In this document: piece after piece, positions 21,062 through 33,146 of the stretch
Layout of the letters: each line of letters starts with the position of its first letter
Position numbering within the stretch: the first letter of the stretch is position 1
DNA from: Hymenochaete sp. R1
Lineage: Eukaryota > Basidiomycota > Agaricomycetes > Hymenochaetales > Hymenochaetaceae
Length of the DNA stretch: 64,000 nt
Direction of reading: 5' to 3'
NCBI GenBank assembly: GCA_019400425.1
Contig: JAFREE010000128.1
Span: forward strand, 1 to 64,000
Program-made: the position numbers and the translations under genes
The notes under the pieces: generated by a model
Seen by the model: only the letters and a program-made list of their open reading frames with translations
Database searches by the model: none
What the model was told of the DNA's origin: nothing

Positions 21062-23035
21062 CTATGAGCTCGTCGGCAACCTCGTAAGCACCTCGTTGAT
21101 ATCCGGCCTCTTCTCCGGTTCTTTGCTCCAGCAATCCGTCAACAATGCCCATAGCCCATCACTCAAACCACGTGCGGCGCACACCGTACCCTCAGTCCCA
21201 GTTGGCCGCTGAGGTCTCTCGCCCCGTTCGACGCGTAGGATAACTTCGAGGTTTTTGAGGGCCGCGTATGGTTTTTGATTCGTCATTATCTGAGCGATAC
21301 ATTTGAGTAAGAGATATGAAGTCGCCCTTACAGAAGAGATGATTACCTCAAGAACAGTCATGCCATATGCGTATATGTCAGCTGCCCGAGTCAACTTAGT
21401 ATCGCCCATCAACAGCTCAGGCGCAAACCACCGAAAAGAATTCGAAACACCATGACTTTGAGTGAATTGTTGGTCCGTGACTCCATCGAGCATTTTCGAA
21501 AGACCGAAGTCGGCTATGAGAGGGTTACCCTCCTTGTTCACGAGGATGTTGTCCTGCAACGGGTCTTCGTAAGTTATACACAATGATGATACAAGAAATT
21601 CTATATACGAACAGGCTTCAGGTCACCATGGATAATGGGAGGTTCCGTCGAATGAAGTAATTGAATTCCTTCCGCTATCCTTCGGATCAAGATCTTCCTA
21701 TCGGCATCAGGACGCTTCTTAAGGTAATCCATGATTTTCCCATTCTCCATCCACGGGCTAATCATACAAGGATGCTCCTTGACGTTTCCCACACCAAAGC
21801 AGATCCCGTAGAAGGGAAGAATGTATTTGCCTTTATCAAGTTCCCACATCTTCTTCCAGATGCGAACTTCACGAAGGAAACGCTTGCGACAAATAAATCT
21901 CTCAGCACCCGTTCTGTGGCGGATCCATAAGTGTTAGTGCTTACATCCCTAGTCTTCTGCGATGCATCTATAGTCCGAATGACTTTGATCGCACAACGTT
22001 CCTTGCCAAGATATATTCCTTCGTAAATATCGAAAGCGGTCGTCGATCCTGGAACAGGGAAGTTCGAGCCCATCTGTACTTCACCGTTCTTCAGTTCAAG
22101 TTGAGGGAGCAGTTGACCGCTGGCACGATGTACAGCCCATAAGTTGTTTGCCAGGATTTGTCGCCGTTCGTCGCGGCCTTCAAGACCGCCCATGATCTGA
22201 AGTGATCCACAGTGGTCATTGAGTGAGTGTATCTCGAGTAACAGCAACAAAGGGATGGGCTATACCTCCTGCATGTCTATCATTGCGGCAGTTGTGTGTT
22301 CTGGATCCGCCCGTCTACTCTCCGCAACAAGCGCATTTTCATTACTGCTATCAGTATAGTAGCGCATACGTTCCTCTCGATCTTGCCTAACCAGCCACTC
22401 TATTCTCATCAACATCCGGTTTGCTACGAATTGATTGTCGAGGTTCAACTTTGTCATAAGGGTGTTAATCTCATTGTGACTTGTTTGTATGAGCTTCTCG
22501 ATTTTGCCTTTCCGCGCAAGTTGTTTGAAAAAATTCCACGTCGCGCAGTATTCGACACGTTCCTTTATTGTACCGAAAGACCTCCATATTATGTCAGCAT
22601 CGCCAATGACCGGTCAATACGCCGAGCTCACCGAGTCATATCGTTAGCAAGACCCTGAAGTTCGTCCGGTATGCCTTTGTCGATATTGTCCTTGAACATG
22701 TAAAGCAGTTCTTCACAACGACTTGCTAACCCTTGCAATGCATGTCTAGTCAAATGGAAGGTATTGGTCTCGTTAGATATGTACGAGGTGGCCGCCGTCA
22801 TTTTTTCTAGAGTACAAGCATCTTCCTACCGATTTATGAAGACACCATTGCAAATATTAATAATTCCGATAACAACCTCCACGGCAGGTCCTACATACGG
22901 CACAGGTGCAAGGTCTGCCGCAAGTCTTGCAGTTTTCTCTAAGGTGCCAAGCATTCCGCTTAGCAGAGGATCTACTGGGTGTAGGTAGATGCAAAGCGTG
23001 CTTTGAAATCCTAAAATAGTGGCAAGCTCTTCCAA
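21062..23035 (-). CDS. Protein kinase (TKL-like) with MLKL-type helical N-terminal domain
   Basis: Seven exons (22830-23035, 22632-22745, 22266-22581, 21945-22196, 21613-21900, 21347-21553, 21062-21289) give 536 residues, or 509 if the internal Met at 22954 is the start. Residues about 28-175 carry the pattern TARLAADLAPVPYVGPAVE, then HALQGLASRCEELLY, then a charged coiled stretch, as in the four-helix N-terminal domain of MLKL and related fungal kinases. The kinase domain has the ATP lysine (CAIKVI), catalytic loop HGDLKPDN, ADFGLSK and the APELL segment, so it should be active. Agaricomycetes carry many such genes. A role in signalling or cell death is inference from the domain. A dead copy lies immediately downstream. 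Confidence 0.85.
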
Positions 23036-23665
23036 GCGGATGTTACTACGATGTCGTACGAGTTCTCTCCTGATTTTTGGTGGGAGTCAAAAAAATCGGG
23101 TAGGTTGTAATCCTGAGTTTTGAATGTAGCAATGGGATGAAAAGGATGGAGAGGACGATAGGAAGCACATTCACTGAATCACTTGCCTCGCTGAGGTCGT
23201 GCTAAATGAGCCGCAACACGCATTCCCTGTGTGTTAATTACATGATACTAGCTCCGCTTTAATTGAAGTAGACTTACAAAGGTAAGGATTACTCACGTCG
23301 GTATATATACACCCCATGGCATTCGCATCTGGACCGAAGGTCTGCCACTGGCCGCTCTTCCGACATTTCCAGAACGATTTCGTATCTTCTCGGGGGTTGA
23401 GACCATCGGTGCAGTTCCATGGTCCCGATAAAACCGAGGAGTCGCACACACGACCTAGGCTATTTTTTTTCGTCATCGCACCATCTTTGAGAACTTAAAG
23501 ACGGGCGCTTGCGGACAAAAAGGAAGTTCGCAGTTCGCTCATACAGAAGTTGCGGTCACGTGGACAATCGTGTCGCGCTTCGTCGCTTCGAGTCTGAAGT
23601 ACTAGTACTAGAGCTCATACTAGTCACAAATAAACTTGCTTCTTTGTCTCGCCTTACCATCATAC
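23036..23665. other. Intergenic; one small Cys-containing ORF on the minus strand
   Basis: Upstream of both the kinase (minus) and APN1 (plus). A minus-strand frame at 23234-23476 (80 codons) has six Cys and a GPWNCTDGLN motif, but no signal peptide and no match I recognise. It could be an exon of a small secreted protein; support is weak. Confidence 0.3.
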
Positions 23666-25437
23666 ATGACCTCAGTGCGAATCAGCGTACGCAAGGCTGC
23701 ACTATCCAGTCAGAATGGTGACCAAGTTGCTATTTCTTCCGCAAAGAAACACAAGCTTTCAGTGTCGCCTCCGAGTACGAACTCGACTCTTACGCCATTG
23801 GACCGCTCCAGGCCTAGCGATAAGGAGCCACCGGTTGCGTCTGAATTAGATGCAAATGCTGAGAAGACTGTATCGGAAGTAATGGAAGCTAAGATTCAGC
23901 CGAAAAGAAAGAGGGCGAAGTGTGAGACTTACGACCCAGCTGACTTTCAGAGACAAACCAACGAATGGAAGTTCGGCGCACACGTCTCTGCAGCAGGAGG
24001 TGTGGAAAACGCGATCATAAATGCTGCAAAGATCGGGTGAGCCTTTCACTGCCCACACACGGAAGCTGGCTGAGACATCAACAGAGCCAATGCCTTTGCG
24101 CTGTTTCTCAAATCCCAGCGAAAATGGATTTCGCCTGACCTCACCGATGATTCCATAGTAACCTTCAAAGAGCGTCTATCGTCGTTCAATTATGAAACAC
24201 GACACATTCTCCCTCATGGAAGCTACCTCATTAATCTAGGAAATCCGAACGTGTTAATAAGGTTTCTTTTCCCTGTATCGCTCGAAGTTTCTGACGTAGA
24301 TTGCCAGAGACAAGCGTCAAAAATCATATGAATGCTTTATCGACGACCTTCGACGCTGCGAATTATTGGGTCTTCATCTATACAATTTTCAGTGCGCCTT
24401 TTATATTGACTTTGCGCTCTGCTGATGATATGACTATGCTCCAAGTCCCGGGTCAACCGTCGGTGAAGCGACAAAAGACCAATCGATCTCTCTCATCGCT
24501 AAATGCCTAAACAAAGCGCATAAAGAAACTCGTCACGTTGTTACCGTCATTGAGAATATGGTATGGTTTGGGGCTTGGCATTAGTGGGCAAGCATAGCTG
24601 AGAAAAGCGGAGGCTGGTGCAGGGAACGTTATCGGATCCAAGTTCAGCGAGATTGCGAGCATTATAGATCAAGTGGAGGACAAGTCTCGCGTTGGTGTCT
24701 GTTTGGACACGTGTGAGTCCTTTTGGATCTATTTTATGCATGTTTCCGATTGACGTCCCAGGTCATGCATTTGCCGCAGGATATGACCTTAAAACGCGCA
24801 AGGGATATGAGTGAGTGAATCTCTTTCAGCTCGTCATCTCAGCGGATGCTAATATTTCTCATAGCAAAGCTAGTGAGCAGGTTTAATTTGTGATACCGGA
24901 TGCATCTGAATCTTTGCTGTTTCTTTCTCAGTGGAGGAGTTTGCTTCAACTATTGGATTTCGTTACCTCCGCGGAATGCACTTGAATGATTCCAAGACGC
25001 CTCTTGGATCTAATAAGGACCGCCACGAAAATCTAGGGCTGTAAGCTTTCCCTGCTTTTTTTACATTTCTTACTTCTTACACTTGTCTATCTTCCAGTGG
25101 CCATCTGAGCCTCTCCTCGTTCAGCTACATTGCACGCGATCCTAGACTTAAGGACATCCCGTTGATTCTCGAAACACCTCTATCAAACGCTTCCAATCCC
25201 AAGGAAGAGTCGCTAGACATCTGGAGAACAGAGATTGACATCCTCAATCAGATGTCTCTCGCGTCTGACGATAAGGAGGAAAACGATCAGTTGAAGAAAC
25301 ATTTGGACAGAATGGAAGAAATCATTGGGAGGAAAACACTATCGCTTGAAGCTCTCACGGGAAGCATTGACACGAAGTTAAACGAGACAATTAACCCGAA
25401 GACGAAAAAGCCGTCGAAGAGACGAAAGGAGGCGTAG
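23666..25437 (+). CDS. APN1: APN1, AP endonuclease of the endonuclease IV family
   Basis: Cuts the DNA backbone 5' of abasic sites in base-excision repair, using three zinc ions. Multi-exon; the first exon runs to 24036 and the last ends at 25437. Family blocks in order: [43 protein letters not shown], a spliced [19 protein letters not shown] then [36 protein letters not shown] and PLILETP. The metal-binding His, Glu and Asp positions are therefore present. A basic N-terminal part (QPKRKRAK) and a basic C-terminal tail (KKPSKRRK) could be nuclear signals. The ATG at 23666 was chosen as the first Met giving a Ser/Lys-rich leader; a Met 30 bp upstream is in frame. Confidence 0.9.
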
Positions 25438-25786
25438 ACCTGAGCGAAGGCATGTATGTTCAAAGGGATTAGTCAGCTGTTCATCCATGTACTTTTTCTT
25501 CGTACGCGCTATATGACTTTGATTGTACAATACCCCTGTTTCTTGACCAACGATGCGATGCGAATCATTTACCACCGGTTGAATTCGATCGAGGAAGTCT
25601 GATGATGATGTTGCTGACATAATACTTAAAAGCGTGGGACATGATCGACACTGCTCCTTCATCAGCCAACGTGCTGAGCGAACCCAACCTCCACCGTCAA
25701 CACGACGACAACGACTACGACCACCACCTCCATCACCATCACCCCGCCTCTCTCATCCACACGTTTTTGACGTACAACGACCACAT
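25438..25786. other. Intergenic, RHO1 upstream region
   Basis: No gene. The stretch before the RHO1 ATG is rich in CACCACC-type sequence (about 25690-25745). Confidence 0.5.
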
Positions 25787-26835
25787 ATGTCTGAAATTCG
25801 CAGAAAGCTCGTCATTGTCGGCGATGGTGCTTGTGGAAAGGTCAGTCGTCTTCCTTGTTTTTGACCTATCTGTCGTCTCGTGCTCATGCTGACGTCGCGT
25901 TTGACTAACCTCTTCAACGCTCTCGACGCTCTCAGAGTGAGTTTGAATATGTTCTGTGGGTGAAAGCGCGTTGCTGATTTTGCTTATTATCTTCTGTAGC
26001 CTGTCTATTAATTGTCTTCTCCAAGGGCACCTTCCCAGAGGTACGCCTCCATCAATACCTCTTGATACTCGTCTCAATACCATCTAACGTTCGCTTTTCA
26101 TAAGGTTTACGTCCCGACTGTGTTTGAGAACTATGTCGCCGATGTTGAGGTTGATGGAAAGCACGTCGAATTGGCCTTATGGGATACCGCCGGTCAGGAA
26201 GACTACGATCGCCTGCGCCCGCTCTCTTATCCCGATTCCCACGTCATTCTCATCTGCTTCGCCGTCGACTCCCCGGACTCACTCGATAACGTCCAGGAGA
26301 AGGTATGTTATCCTTCTCGTATTTGGAGAATCTGTGCAAAGTCTCATCATCCGACCTTGTCCTGGCTTTTTTTGCATTGTGCCGATTAAATAGTGGCATT
26401 CCGAAGTCACACACTTCTGCGCTGGTCTCCCTGTGTTGCTCGTTGGCTGCAAGAAGGATCTCAGGCGTGACCCGAAGACGATTGAAGAGCTCAGGAAGAC
26501 CTCGCAACGACCAGTGACTCCTGAAGAGGTTCGTCGTCTTTTCTTAACCCTGATCGGCCGTAAGGCTGTGCTCCTTCAACCGCGCCCTGCTGACCTCATT
26601 TCTTATCTTCCCGCGCCGGCGTCTCCTCCGCCTTTGTCTTCGTACCTTTCCGCCTATCGCATCGTTTTTCGAAACCCTGTAGGGTGTCGCCGTTGCGCAG
26701 AAGATCAACGCGAAGCAGTACCTAGAGTGCTCAGCGCGGTCAGGGGAAGGTGTTCGTGAGGTGTTCCAGTATGCCACCCGTTACGCGTTGTTGTCGAACA
26801 AGCGTCAGAAGTCGTCCAAGTGCATTGTTGTCTAA
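25787..26835 (+). CDS. RHO1: RHO1-type small GTPase
   Basis: Membrane-anchored switch controlling cell-wall glucan synthesis and actin in fungi. Exons: 25787-25840, a single base at 25936, 26000-26040, 26105-26302, 26394-26528, 26683-26835, total 193 residues, matching Rho1 (about 194). P-loop GDGACGKT, switch [10 protein letters not shown], switch [26 protein letters not shown]. It ends CIVV, a CAAX prenylation motif. The Thr of GKT can only be formed if one A is inserted between exons ending AAG and beginning CC. An A flanked by CTCAG and GTGAGT lies at 25936. Skipping it would shift the frame to a stop within four codons. Confidence 0.9.
25936..25936 (+). other. Putative single-nucleotide exon of RHO1
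   Basis: The base A at 25936 is bounded on the left by an acceptor-like CTCTCAG (intron 25841-25935) and on the right by a strong donor GTGAGT (intron 25937-25999). Adding exactly this base makes the codon ACC for the conserved Mg-binding Thr. No other exon of suitable length and phase was found between 25841 and 25999. Confidence 0.6.
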
Positions 26836-28407
26836 GCGTTCGGCGATCTGTGAGCGCTCGTCATAGTCTGTTTCATCTTCCATCGCCCTTCACTGCATGA
26901 CATTCCCCCCGATTCGTTGAATCTTTTTTTTTTCGTCCTCTTTCACTATCTTGATTTTCCCTCTACACTCTCATCCTTCTACTCCATTCGCCTTTCCTTC
27001 GCTGTTTGGTGGTCAGCGTTGATACCATTTTGCGTTGCGAGTTGGGATATACGGGGTAATGCTTGCAGGTGGAAGGCATGGTTTCAGCTGATCGCTCGTG
27101 GCTTCGATGTGCATTCGTTTAGAAACAAGTATGGTGCTGCATTTATTTCATGATTCAACGACAGGCGAAGAGGGTGAATCGTCATAAAGGCGATGGGTAT
27201 GATGACTGCGACGACCGATGAGCATCTTGACTTCGTTATTATTTCACGATACGAGATATTTCTTACTTTCGATCTTTGATTCTTTTCTTAAATTTCTTCA
27301 ATCAATCGACAACACCCTCCTTCCCTCTGCTGTGGATACTCGAATACTCATGTTATATCTCTTTGTTCCTAAATAAATTCTTCGTCTCGCTACCTCTGCG
27401 TGTGATAGTTGTCGCTACGTTCGTCCTTCAGGGTTTTTTTTTCGTAAGACTATGGACGGCGACACGACCGCCGCTGTCTGTACGAAACCCAATCTTGTTC
27501 TCGTTGGGCTCTTGTTGGACTTGATACATTGTTATCACTTCGACATTCCTTATCTGCAGCATTCAGCAATTCCAGCACCCATAACGCCTGCCAACGCACG
27601 CATTAATTGCATTGCCTATTCACCGCATACCACCGCTGCACCACACCTCACCTCCCCATACACACCCTTTCCCCGTTTCACCCACATTCAACCTGTGCTA
27701 GCCACGGATACTTCGCGCCGTTGCCCCCACATCCTCCTCTACGTTCTCTATATGGAATCCGGGGATTGTGTGCGACCGGGTGAGTCAATCGGTTAAATGC
27801 AGCGTGGAGTCCTCGTCTTTTCGGTGCTTCGCGTCTTCGCGTGCCTTTTCGCCTCGTTCGTGCACTGAAGTTCTTTTATCACTGATAGCTCCAGAAAGTT
27901 CGAGGGGACTCGGAAGTAGGGGCAGGTCGCGAAGTTTGGAGCTGCGACGGATGAGTGTGCCGCGCCATGAGTTATAATTAATAAAGTTTCCTGCTACTTA
28001 CAAGCATTTTTCTTCGAATTATTTGTTTTTCTTAGTGTTTCAATCGCGAGCGAGTGTTGACTGTCATAGCCGGAATTTTGGACATTATTTCGAAAAGAAA
28101 GCCTTAAGCTTACGCTAGTGTTCAACCGGGTTAGAACGAATGGAGACCATTGAAAAACGATGGAAATGCACGTCGTTGTTTTTATACAAGGCTTTGATTC
28201 GCTATTTTACAATTGGGCTTTCATTTAATATCAAACTGTTCATATCGTGCCAAAAAGCACCCTTGGTACATGCAGCTGTGCATTTCCTCCTCGTGCCAAT
28301 CCCGCCTATAGTCGTTCTGCTGCCCTAACGGTTCATCAAGTGGACCATGAAACACGCGACCACGGAGGCTCAGTTCATCCTAAACCGAACCTAGACGAAC
28401 GATACTC
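26836..28407. other. Intergenic, RHO1 3' region and RNase T2 3' flank
   Basis: Pyrimidine-rich plus-strand sequence (26880-27480) that may include the RHO1 3' UTR. Scattered frames at 27.4-28.0 kb have no motifs. No gene supported. Confidence 0.5.
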
Positions 28408-30036
28408 TCAGTTCCCAACCGTCTTTGGCAACCACTTGATTCCATCCGCTGGACAGCTAGACTTCCTCGATGCATGTGAAGCAGCGAACTTCCCATCCTG
28501 AAGCGGGCCCTCCGCATTCAGGTAATACTGAACCGAGCTAAGTTGGCCGTTTTCGCAAAGAAACTGGATGAGTACGGCAGAAGGTATAGGATCGAACGTG
28601 GTGGAACAAGTATTTAGTCTGTGTTCATTGCTTGAATAAAGATAAGAACCTTACATCAGGGACGTAGCCAAGGACATTGGAGACGGCGTCTTGAAGATCG
28701 GTAAGCTGCAGATAAGGAGATCAAGACAGTCAACGTCGAAGCAGATAAAGAAGCGCACCTTGTACGTCGTTGAGCTACTTGGGGTGATCTAGAACAGTCA
28801 AAAGTACATATGCATCAGTGTTATCTCTCGCTGATGAAGAACATATAGATCAGTCCGATACATACCCCATTAGACGGATCAGTGAGAGCCTTGTAAGTAT
28901 CAAGCTGTTTGAAAAGGCTAACGACCGTTTCAAAGTAAGGAACGACTTCCATCGCCTCGGTATAGCCTTCAAAGCAACTTGGCTCAATGGTGCTCACGCT
29001 GAAAGCATCAAGTTAGCATATTCTCAAAATTCGAGCTGTCAAGTCACATACCAAGTCCCATGAGTAGCCCACTGTCGTTGAACAGCGCGCAAGAAACAAA
29101 GTCAGGGATACCATGCACTGAATGAAGAAAAGTTTACCTACCTCATGCGACCAGAAATCATCCGCGCTCTCATCGTTGCTGACCCAGTTCTGCTGCATGT
29201 ACGACAACAAGTCATTCTGACCTGCATTCTGGAGTGCTGACGTTATCTGCGAACCGGAGTACTTGCGCGAGGAGTCGCAGTTCTCATAGAACTCGCCGTT
29301 GCACTTGTCCGGCCTGATCAAGACGTTAACGAGGAACGAAACCAATAAATGGTATCACGGAAAACGAAGTTAGAAAGAAAATGGACGTACCACAATCCGT
29401 GAATACCAAACGAGTCCTGCTCTCCGAAGCCAAGGTCCCAGAATTGAGCGTGAACGAGCACGCCGCCTGGTCTCACAACCTGCAATTATTATCCAGACGC
29501 TTGGTTTAGCAAGTTCTCAAGCTCAGATGTAGAAAAAGACTTACACAGCATGCATCCGTGCTATCTGCCTGCGAAGAGCAGCTCAATATCGGAGGATTAG
29601 GGCACGCACTCTTCTCCTTCAACCCAGTCTGCGACAACCCTCCGAGGGTCATCTGAGAGGTCTTCTGACCAGCCCTTGGGCGTCTCGCATTTGCATTTCC
29701 TTCATCCACACTGTGCCACCTATTCTCGCGTTCGTGACCTTCTTCGTGTCCTGGGTGATAAGCACGTTCGTGCTGTTGGTGATGGTGATGATTACGGTGG
29801 TGATGATGTGTGAAAGCCGGTTGGAATGTATCGTGGACGTGTGTTGGAGGGTCGCATAACGAAGCCTCAGGAAGTACGGTTGCAAGAATGGCCTGTGGGA
29901 GGGGTGGAATGGGCAGAGATTCAGGAATGGTGAGGTTGGAGACCGTTTCCAAGATGTTCATATGGAGACTGTCGGGCGTTTGGGATATGTTCATCCCAAG
30001 ATAGGAGGCTAAGAGAGGAGAGAAAACGTCCTTCAT
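28408..30036 (-). CDS. Ribonuclease T2 family enzyme with His-rich N-terminal extension
   Basis: T2 RNases cleave single-stranded RNA through a 2',3'-cyclic phosphate, normally in the secretory pathway, vacuole or outside the cell. Exons include 29545-30036, 29391-29479, 29142-29313, 29052-29071 (20 bp), 28866-28998 and two or more short ones to the stop at 28408. Both catalytic signatures are present: FGIHGLWPDKC (CAS I) and FWSHEWATHGTC (CAS II, spread over two introns). Cysteines typical of the family occur in LSCSSQ, TDACC, KCNG and ENCD, and the end reads KSSCPADGIKWLPK. Before the catalytic domain lie about 150 extra residues with a THHHHRNHHHH cluster. The start at 30036 shows no convincing signal peptide, so an upstream exon may be missed. 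Confidence 0.88.
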
Positions 30037-31325
30037 GGTACTATTTCCTTGACTTCGAGGTTTCAGAGGTATGGTACTGACAGCGTGGAAGTAGACAGAA
30101 GCTGTCTCTGGGCTCGACGAATTCGATAGCCGTTGTCCTGTTGGGAGTACCTATGTTTTATACCCCAGTGCATCGGAGAATAGCTTCCGATACTCCTTCG
30201 AACAGTCGGAGGCGGATAGCGGCTTATCATCGTACCATGGTCCTCCATCCAAGCATGTGGCGACACCCTACTTCTATCGGGGCAAATGATTACCGCGCTT
30301 TCTCGCGAACGCGTCGAACGTTTGTCTCATAAAGAAAGATCATGAACCGTGTCGGCGCCCACGCGTGGGGAAAGCTGGTCCCATTGGAGCATAATTTGGC
30401 GCTGTACTAGGTCCCTCGTCGACTGTTGCGATGGCACGAGTTCTCGGAACGATAGACAGTGCGTCATCGTTATATATACCTTGCTTCGCCATCATATCGG
30501 AATTTGCTTCCATTCGAGATTCGTAGACTTGACCACTTAATGGCATTATGAGGAAGCCAATCATTGCAGCGACGTTCGACACGTTCTCATTGGAAATATT
30601 ACTATTCAATATTCTGCTGCATCGGACGCTACGACTTCGGCCGTCAGTAGGACCGCTTTACAAGGCCCTGCCGATTAACGTCACGATCAAGCGGGAACAA
30701 GTATTTTCATACATACTCACCTCTCAAGCAATAAGAAAGCGAAAAAGATAATGACGTGAAAGACGAGAAAGACTAGAAGAAAAAGAAAGTAGTCGATCGC
30801 GAAAGACTCGTGAGCGAGTTTCGCAGAAAAAGTCTTATGTAATGATACAAAACGGAAGTTACTACCCACGATATTGACATTTCAGTCAATGAGTCATCGA
30901 GCCTTCCTCGCTTTGTTCATCTAATCTTCTGCGTCGTCGCTATAATTTTTACTAGAAAGTTCATCGGGTCTCAAGCCCTTTAAAATAAAGTACCCGTCTC
31001 AGAAGCATGCGCCAGGCAACTACTTGAAGGAAACCCTATCACGGAACTTCTTAGGGTCATCAAAACACGGCCTCTTGCGGTTTTTCTATTCATGGCGGAA
31101 TGAATAGGCAGATACTCTCAAACGACCTGTCCAGCGTCTATTTTCTGATGCAATCATCTCACAGAGCTGTCTGCTAGATGGTGATCGGAATTGCTCTCGA
31201 CACCACCTATTCCATCAACTACCAACTTCCTTTCGCACCTACCTGGTATTCCTTGCCTTTCACAAGACCACACTCGCGGGTTGGCCAGCCATCCTCTACC
31301 TTGTTCGTGCTCCAAGGGTCCAAAC
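30037..31325. other. Intergenic, with an unassigned minus-strand ORF
   Basis: A minus-strand frame at 30340-30609 (89 codons) is open but has no recognised motif, and no adjoining exon is evident. The remainder shows nothing. It separates two oppositely oriented genes. Confidence 0.4.
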
Positions 31326-32697
31326 ATGCTTGACATAATCGGCGACGCCGCTGTACTGGCCGCCGACTTTGCGCCAGTCCCTGCTCTGGGCCCCGCAGTG
31401 CGTCTCGTCGTCGGCATTCACAAGCTCTGTGAAAATGTTATGGTCCATAGGTGAGTTCGAGCACATTAATCAATGTTGCCAATGGCGACGACGTACGCTT
31501 TCCAAAGGACGCTGCTGAGACGACGACGAGGTCTAATGGCAGCTGACTTCAAACTCGACTACTGACTCAGACCATTCATTCCCAGACATGCTCTTTCCGG
31601 GCTTGCAAAGCGTTGCAGAACCCTTATCTATATATTGAAGGACAACGAGACCGATCTCTTGCCCTCAAAACTTCAAGACTTCATCAAGCACACCATCAAG
31701 TCAGTTCATCATTCCGCTCTCGACTCTCACAAACGTAGTTCTTTACTTCCCTAATTCTTTTTTCTTTCCGCATATCAGGGTTCTTAAAGGCGTTAAGAAA
31801 CGCATTCAGTCCTGCGTCGAGTACAGCGTCGTGAAACAGTTCGTCCGTCAGAAACGCATTACAAATGTCGTCAAACAGAGCCATCGCGATATCGACGACT
31901 GCATTTCACATTTCATGGTCAAGAGCCAGGTGGCACTACACGCGAGCCTCACACGGATGTCATCGACGCAGATTGAAGAAGAATTCGAGCAAGACGAGGA
32001 GGAAGATGCGAAATTTATTAATGATAAAAGCACATGGAAGGTTCTTGATGGCGACGACGACGAGAAAGCTTCAGATGACGACGAAGACCAAGATGGCGAA
32101 GATGACGAAGCGATATCTGAGAGGGCATACAGGCCAAAACGCATTTCGACCAAGGAAATCGACTCCGATGGCGGATATGACAGCAACTACGGCGATGAGG
32201 ATGACGAGAAGACAGAAGATGATGAGGACAATGATGAATTTAACTACGATAGCAACGATGAAGAAGAAGTCGAATCAAGGTCGGAGCGAAACCAGAAAAA
32301 TACATTCCGAGCGGAGGACGAAGATGATTCGGACGACAATGGCGATGAGAACGGGGACGAGGAAGACGAACAAGAGTATGATAAAGACCTCGACTCGGAT
32401 TCTGATAAGGACTCCGATGTCTTTGCACGAAATGCATCGAGGTCAAGAAGTCCCGCGCTCGATTCCGATGATATGGGCTCTGATGCTGACGACGGTAAAG
32501 GAATTGAAGACGACGACGACGACGACGACGGAGACAATGACGATAGCGACGATGACGATGACGTCCAAGCGGAAAATGAGCCGGATGATAGTGACGACCT
32601 TGACTCGGAACAAGAGGAGGAGGAGGAAGAGGAAGAGGAAGAAGAGGAAGATAACGAATCGCCAGTGGATTTTGATGATTCGGACGAAGATTATTGA
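31326..32697 (+). CDS. MLKL-N-terminus-like helical protein with long acidic tail
   Basis: Three exons (31326-31450, 31586-31699, 31779-32697) give 385 residues. The first about 145 residues match the helical domain of the kinase at 21-23 kb: MLDIIGDAAVLAADFAPVPA, then HALSGLAKRCRTLIYILKD, then VKKRIQSCVEYSVVKQF. The second exon is 114 bp in both genes and the intron phases agree, so the two are homologous. No kinase follows. From about residue 150 to the end the chain is dominated by Asp, Glu and Ser, with uninterrupted Asp and Glu runs and only two arginine-rich islands (YRPKRIS, RNASRSRSP). A full MLKL-type helical module fused to an acidic tail is an unusual combination. Role unknown. Confidence 0.8.
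32505..32655 (+). repeat. GAC/GAG triplet-rich low-complexity coding tract
   Basis: Runs of GAC and then GAG/GAA codons encode uninterrupted Asp and Glu stretches in the acidic tail. Such tracts change length easily by slippage. Confidence 0.8.
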
Positions 32698-33146
32698 TAT
32701 ATTTCAATGTTTCTAATGTTCTTTTTCGCGCATATGTAATTTAGACGACTCGAACGAGAGGAGGACGAAGGTGTCGAGGTGCCAGACCTTAACGCCCGCA
32801 AGACACTTCCGAACATTCCATCATAGCGATCGAGACGTGGAATCGAACAATTTTACAAAGATTGAAATCAAGCTATTGCCTTAACACTGTCAATTAGCAT
32901 TTCCCGATTGTTTTAGTGACTATGATAAGGAACAATTCGTGAGGCAGACTATGATTTTTCGTGGAAAGCACGTAATAAAATTCAAAATACCATTCTGTAA
33001 GGAGACGGTTGAAATTTGTCAGATGAGAGAAAATCGAAAGTTCCAAAAGCAGGTATCAAGTTGAAGAATAAAAAGGATAAGGTAAACAAAATGAAACGAA
33101 AAAATATGGATAAAGATTTGAAGAAAGCATTTTCTGAATAAAAGCA
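32698..33146. other. Intergenic between convergent genes
   Basis: No gene. From about 33045 onward the sequence matches, inverted, the flank at 60423-60535, so the outer end of the left inverted-repeat arm lies here. Confidence 0.55.

Noticed and set aside
26836..28140. Possible small gene from frames at 27.45-27.98 kb
   Set aside because: Frames are short, low in complexity and overlap; no start context, motif or splice structure supports a gene.
31865..32716. Thr/Met/Arg-rich plus-strand frame and Ser-rich and His-rich minus-strand frames over the acidic gene
   Set aside because: These are shadows of the GAC/GAG-rich coding tract; only the acidic frame joins in phase to the upstream helical exons.
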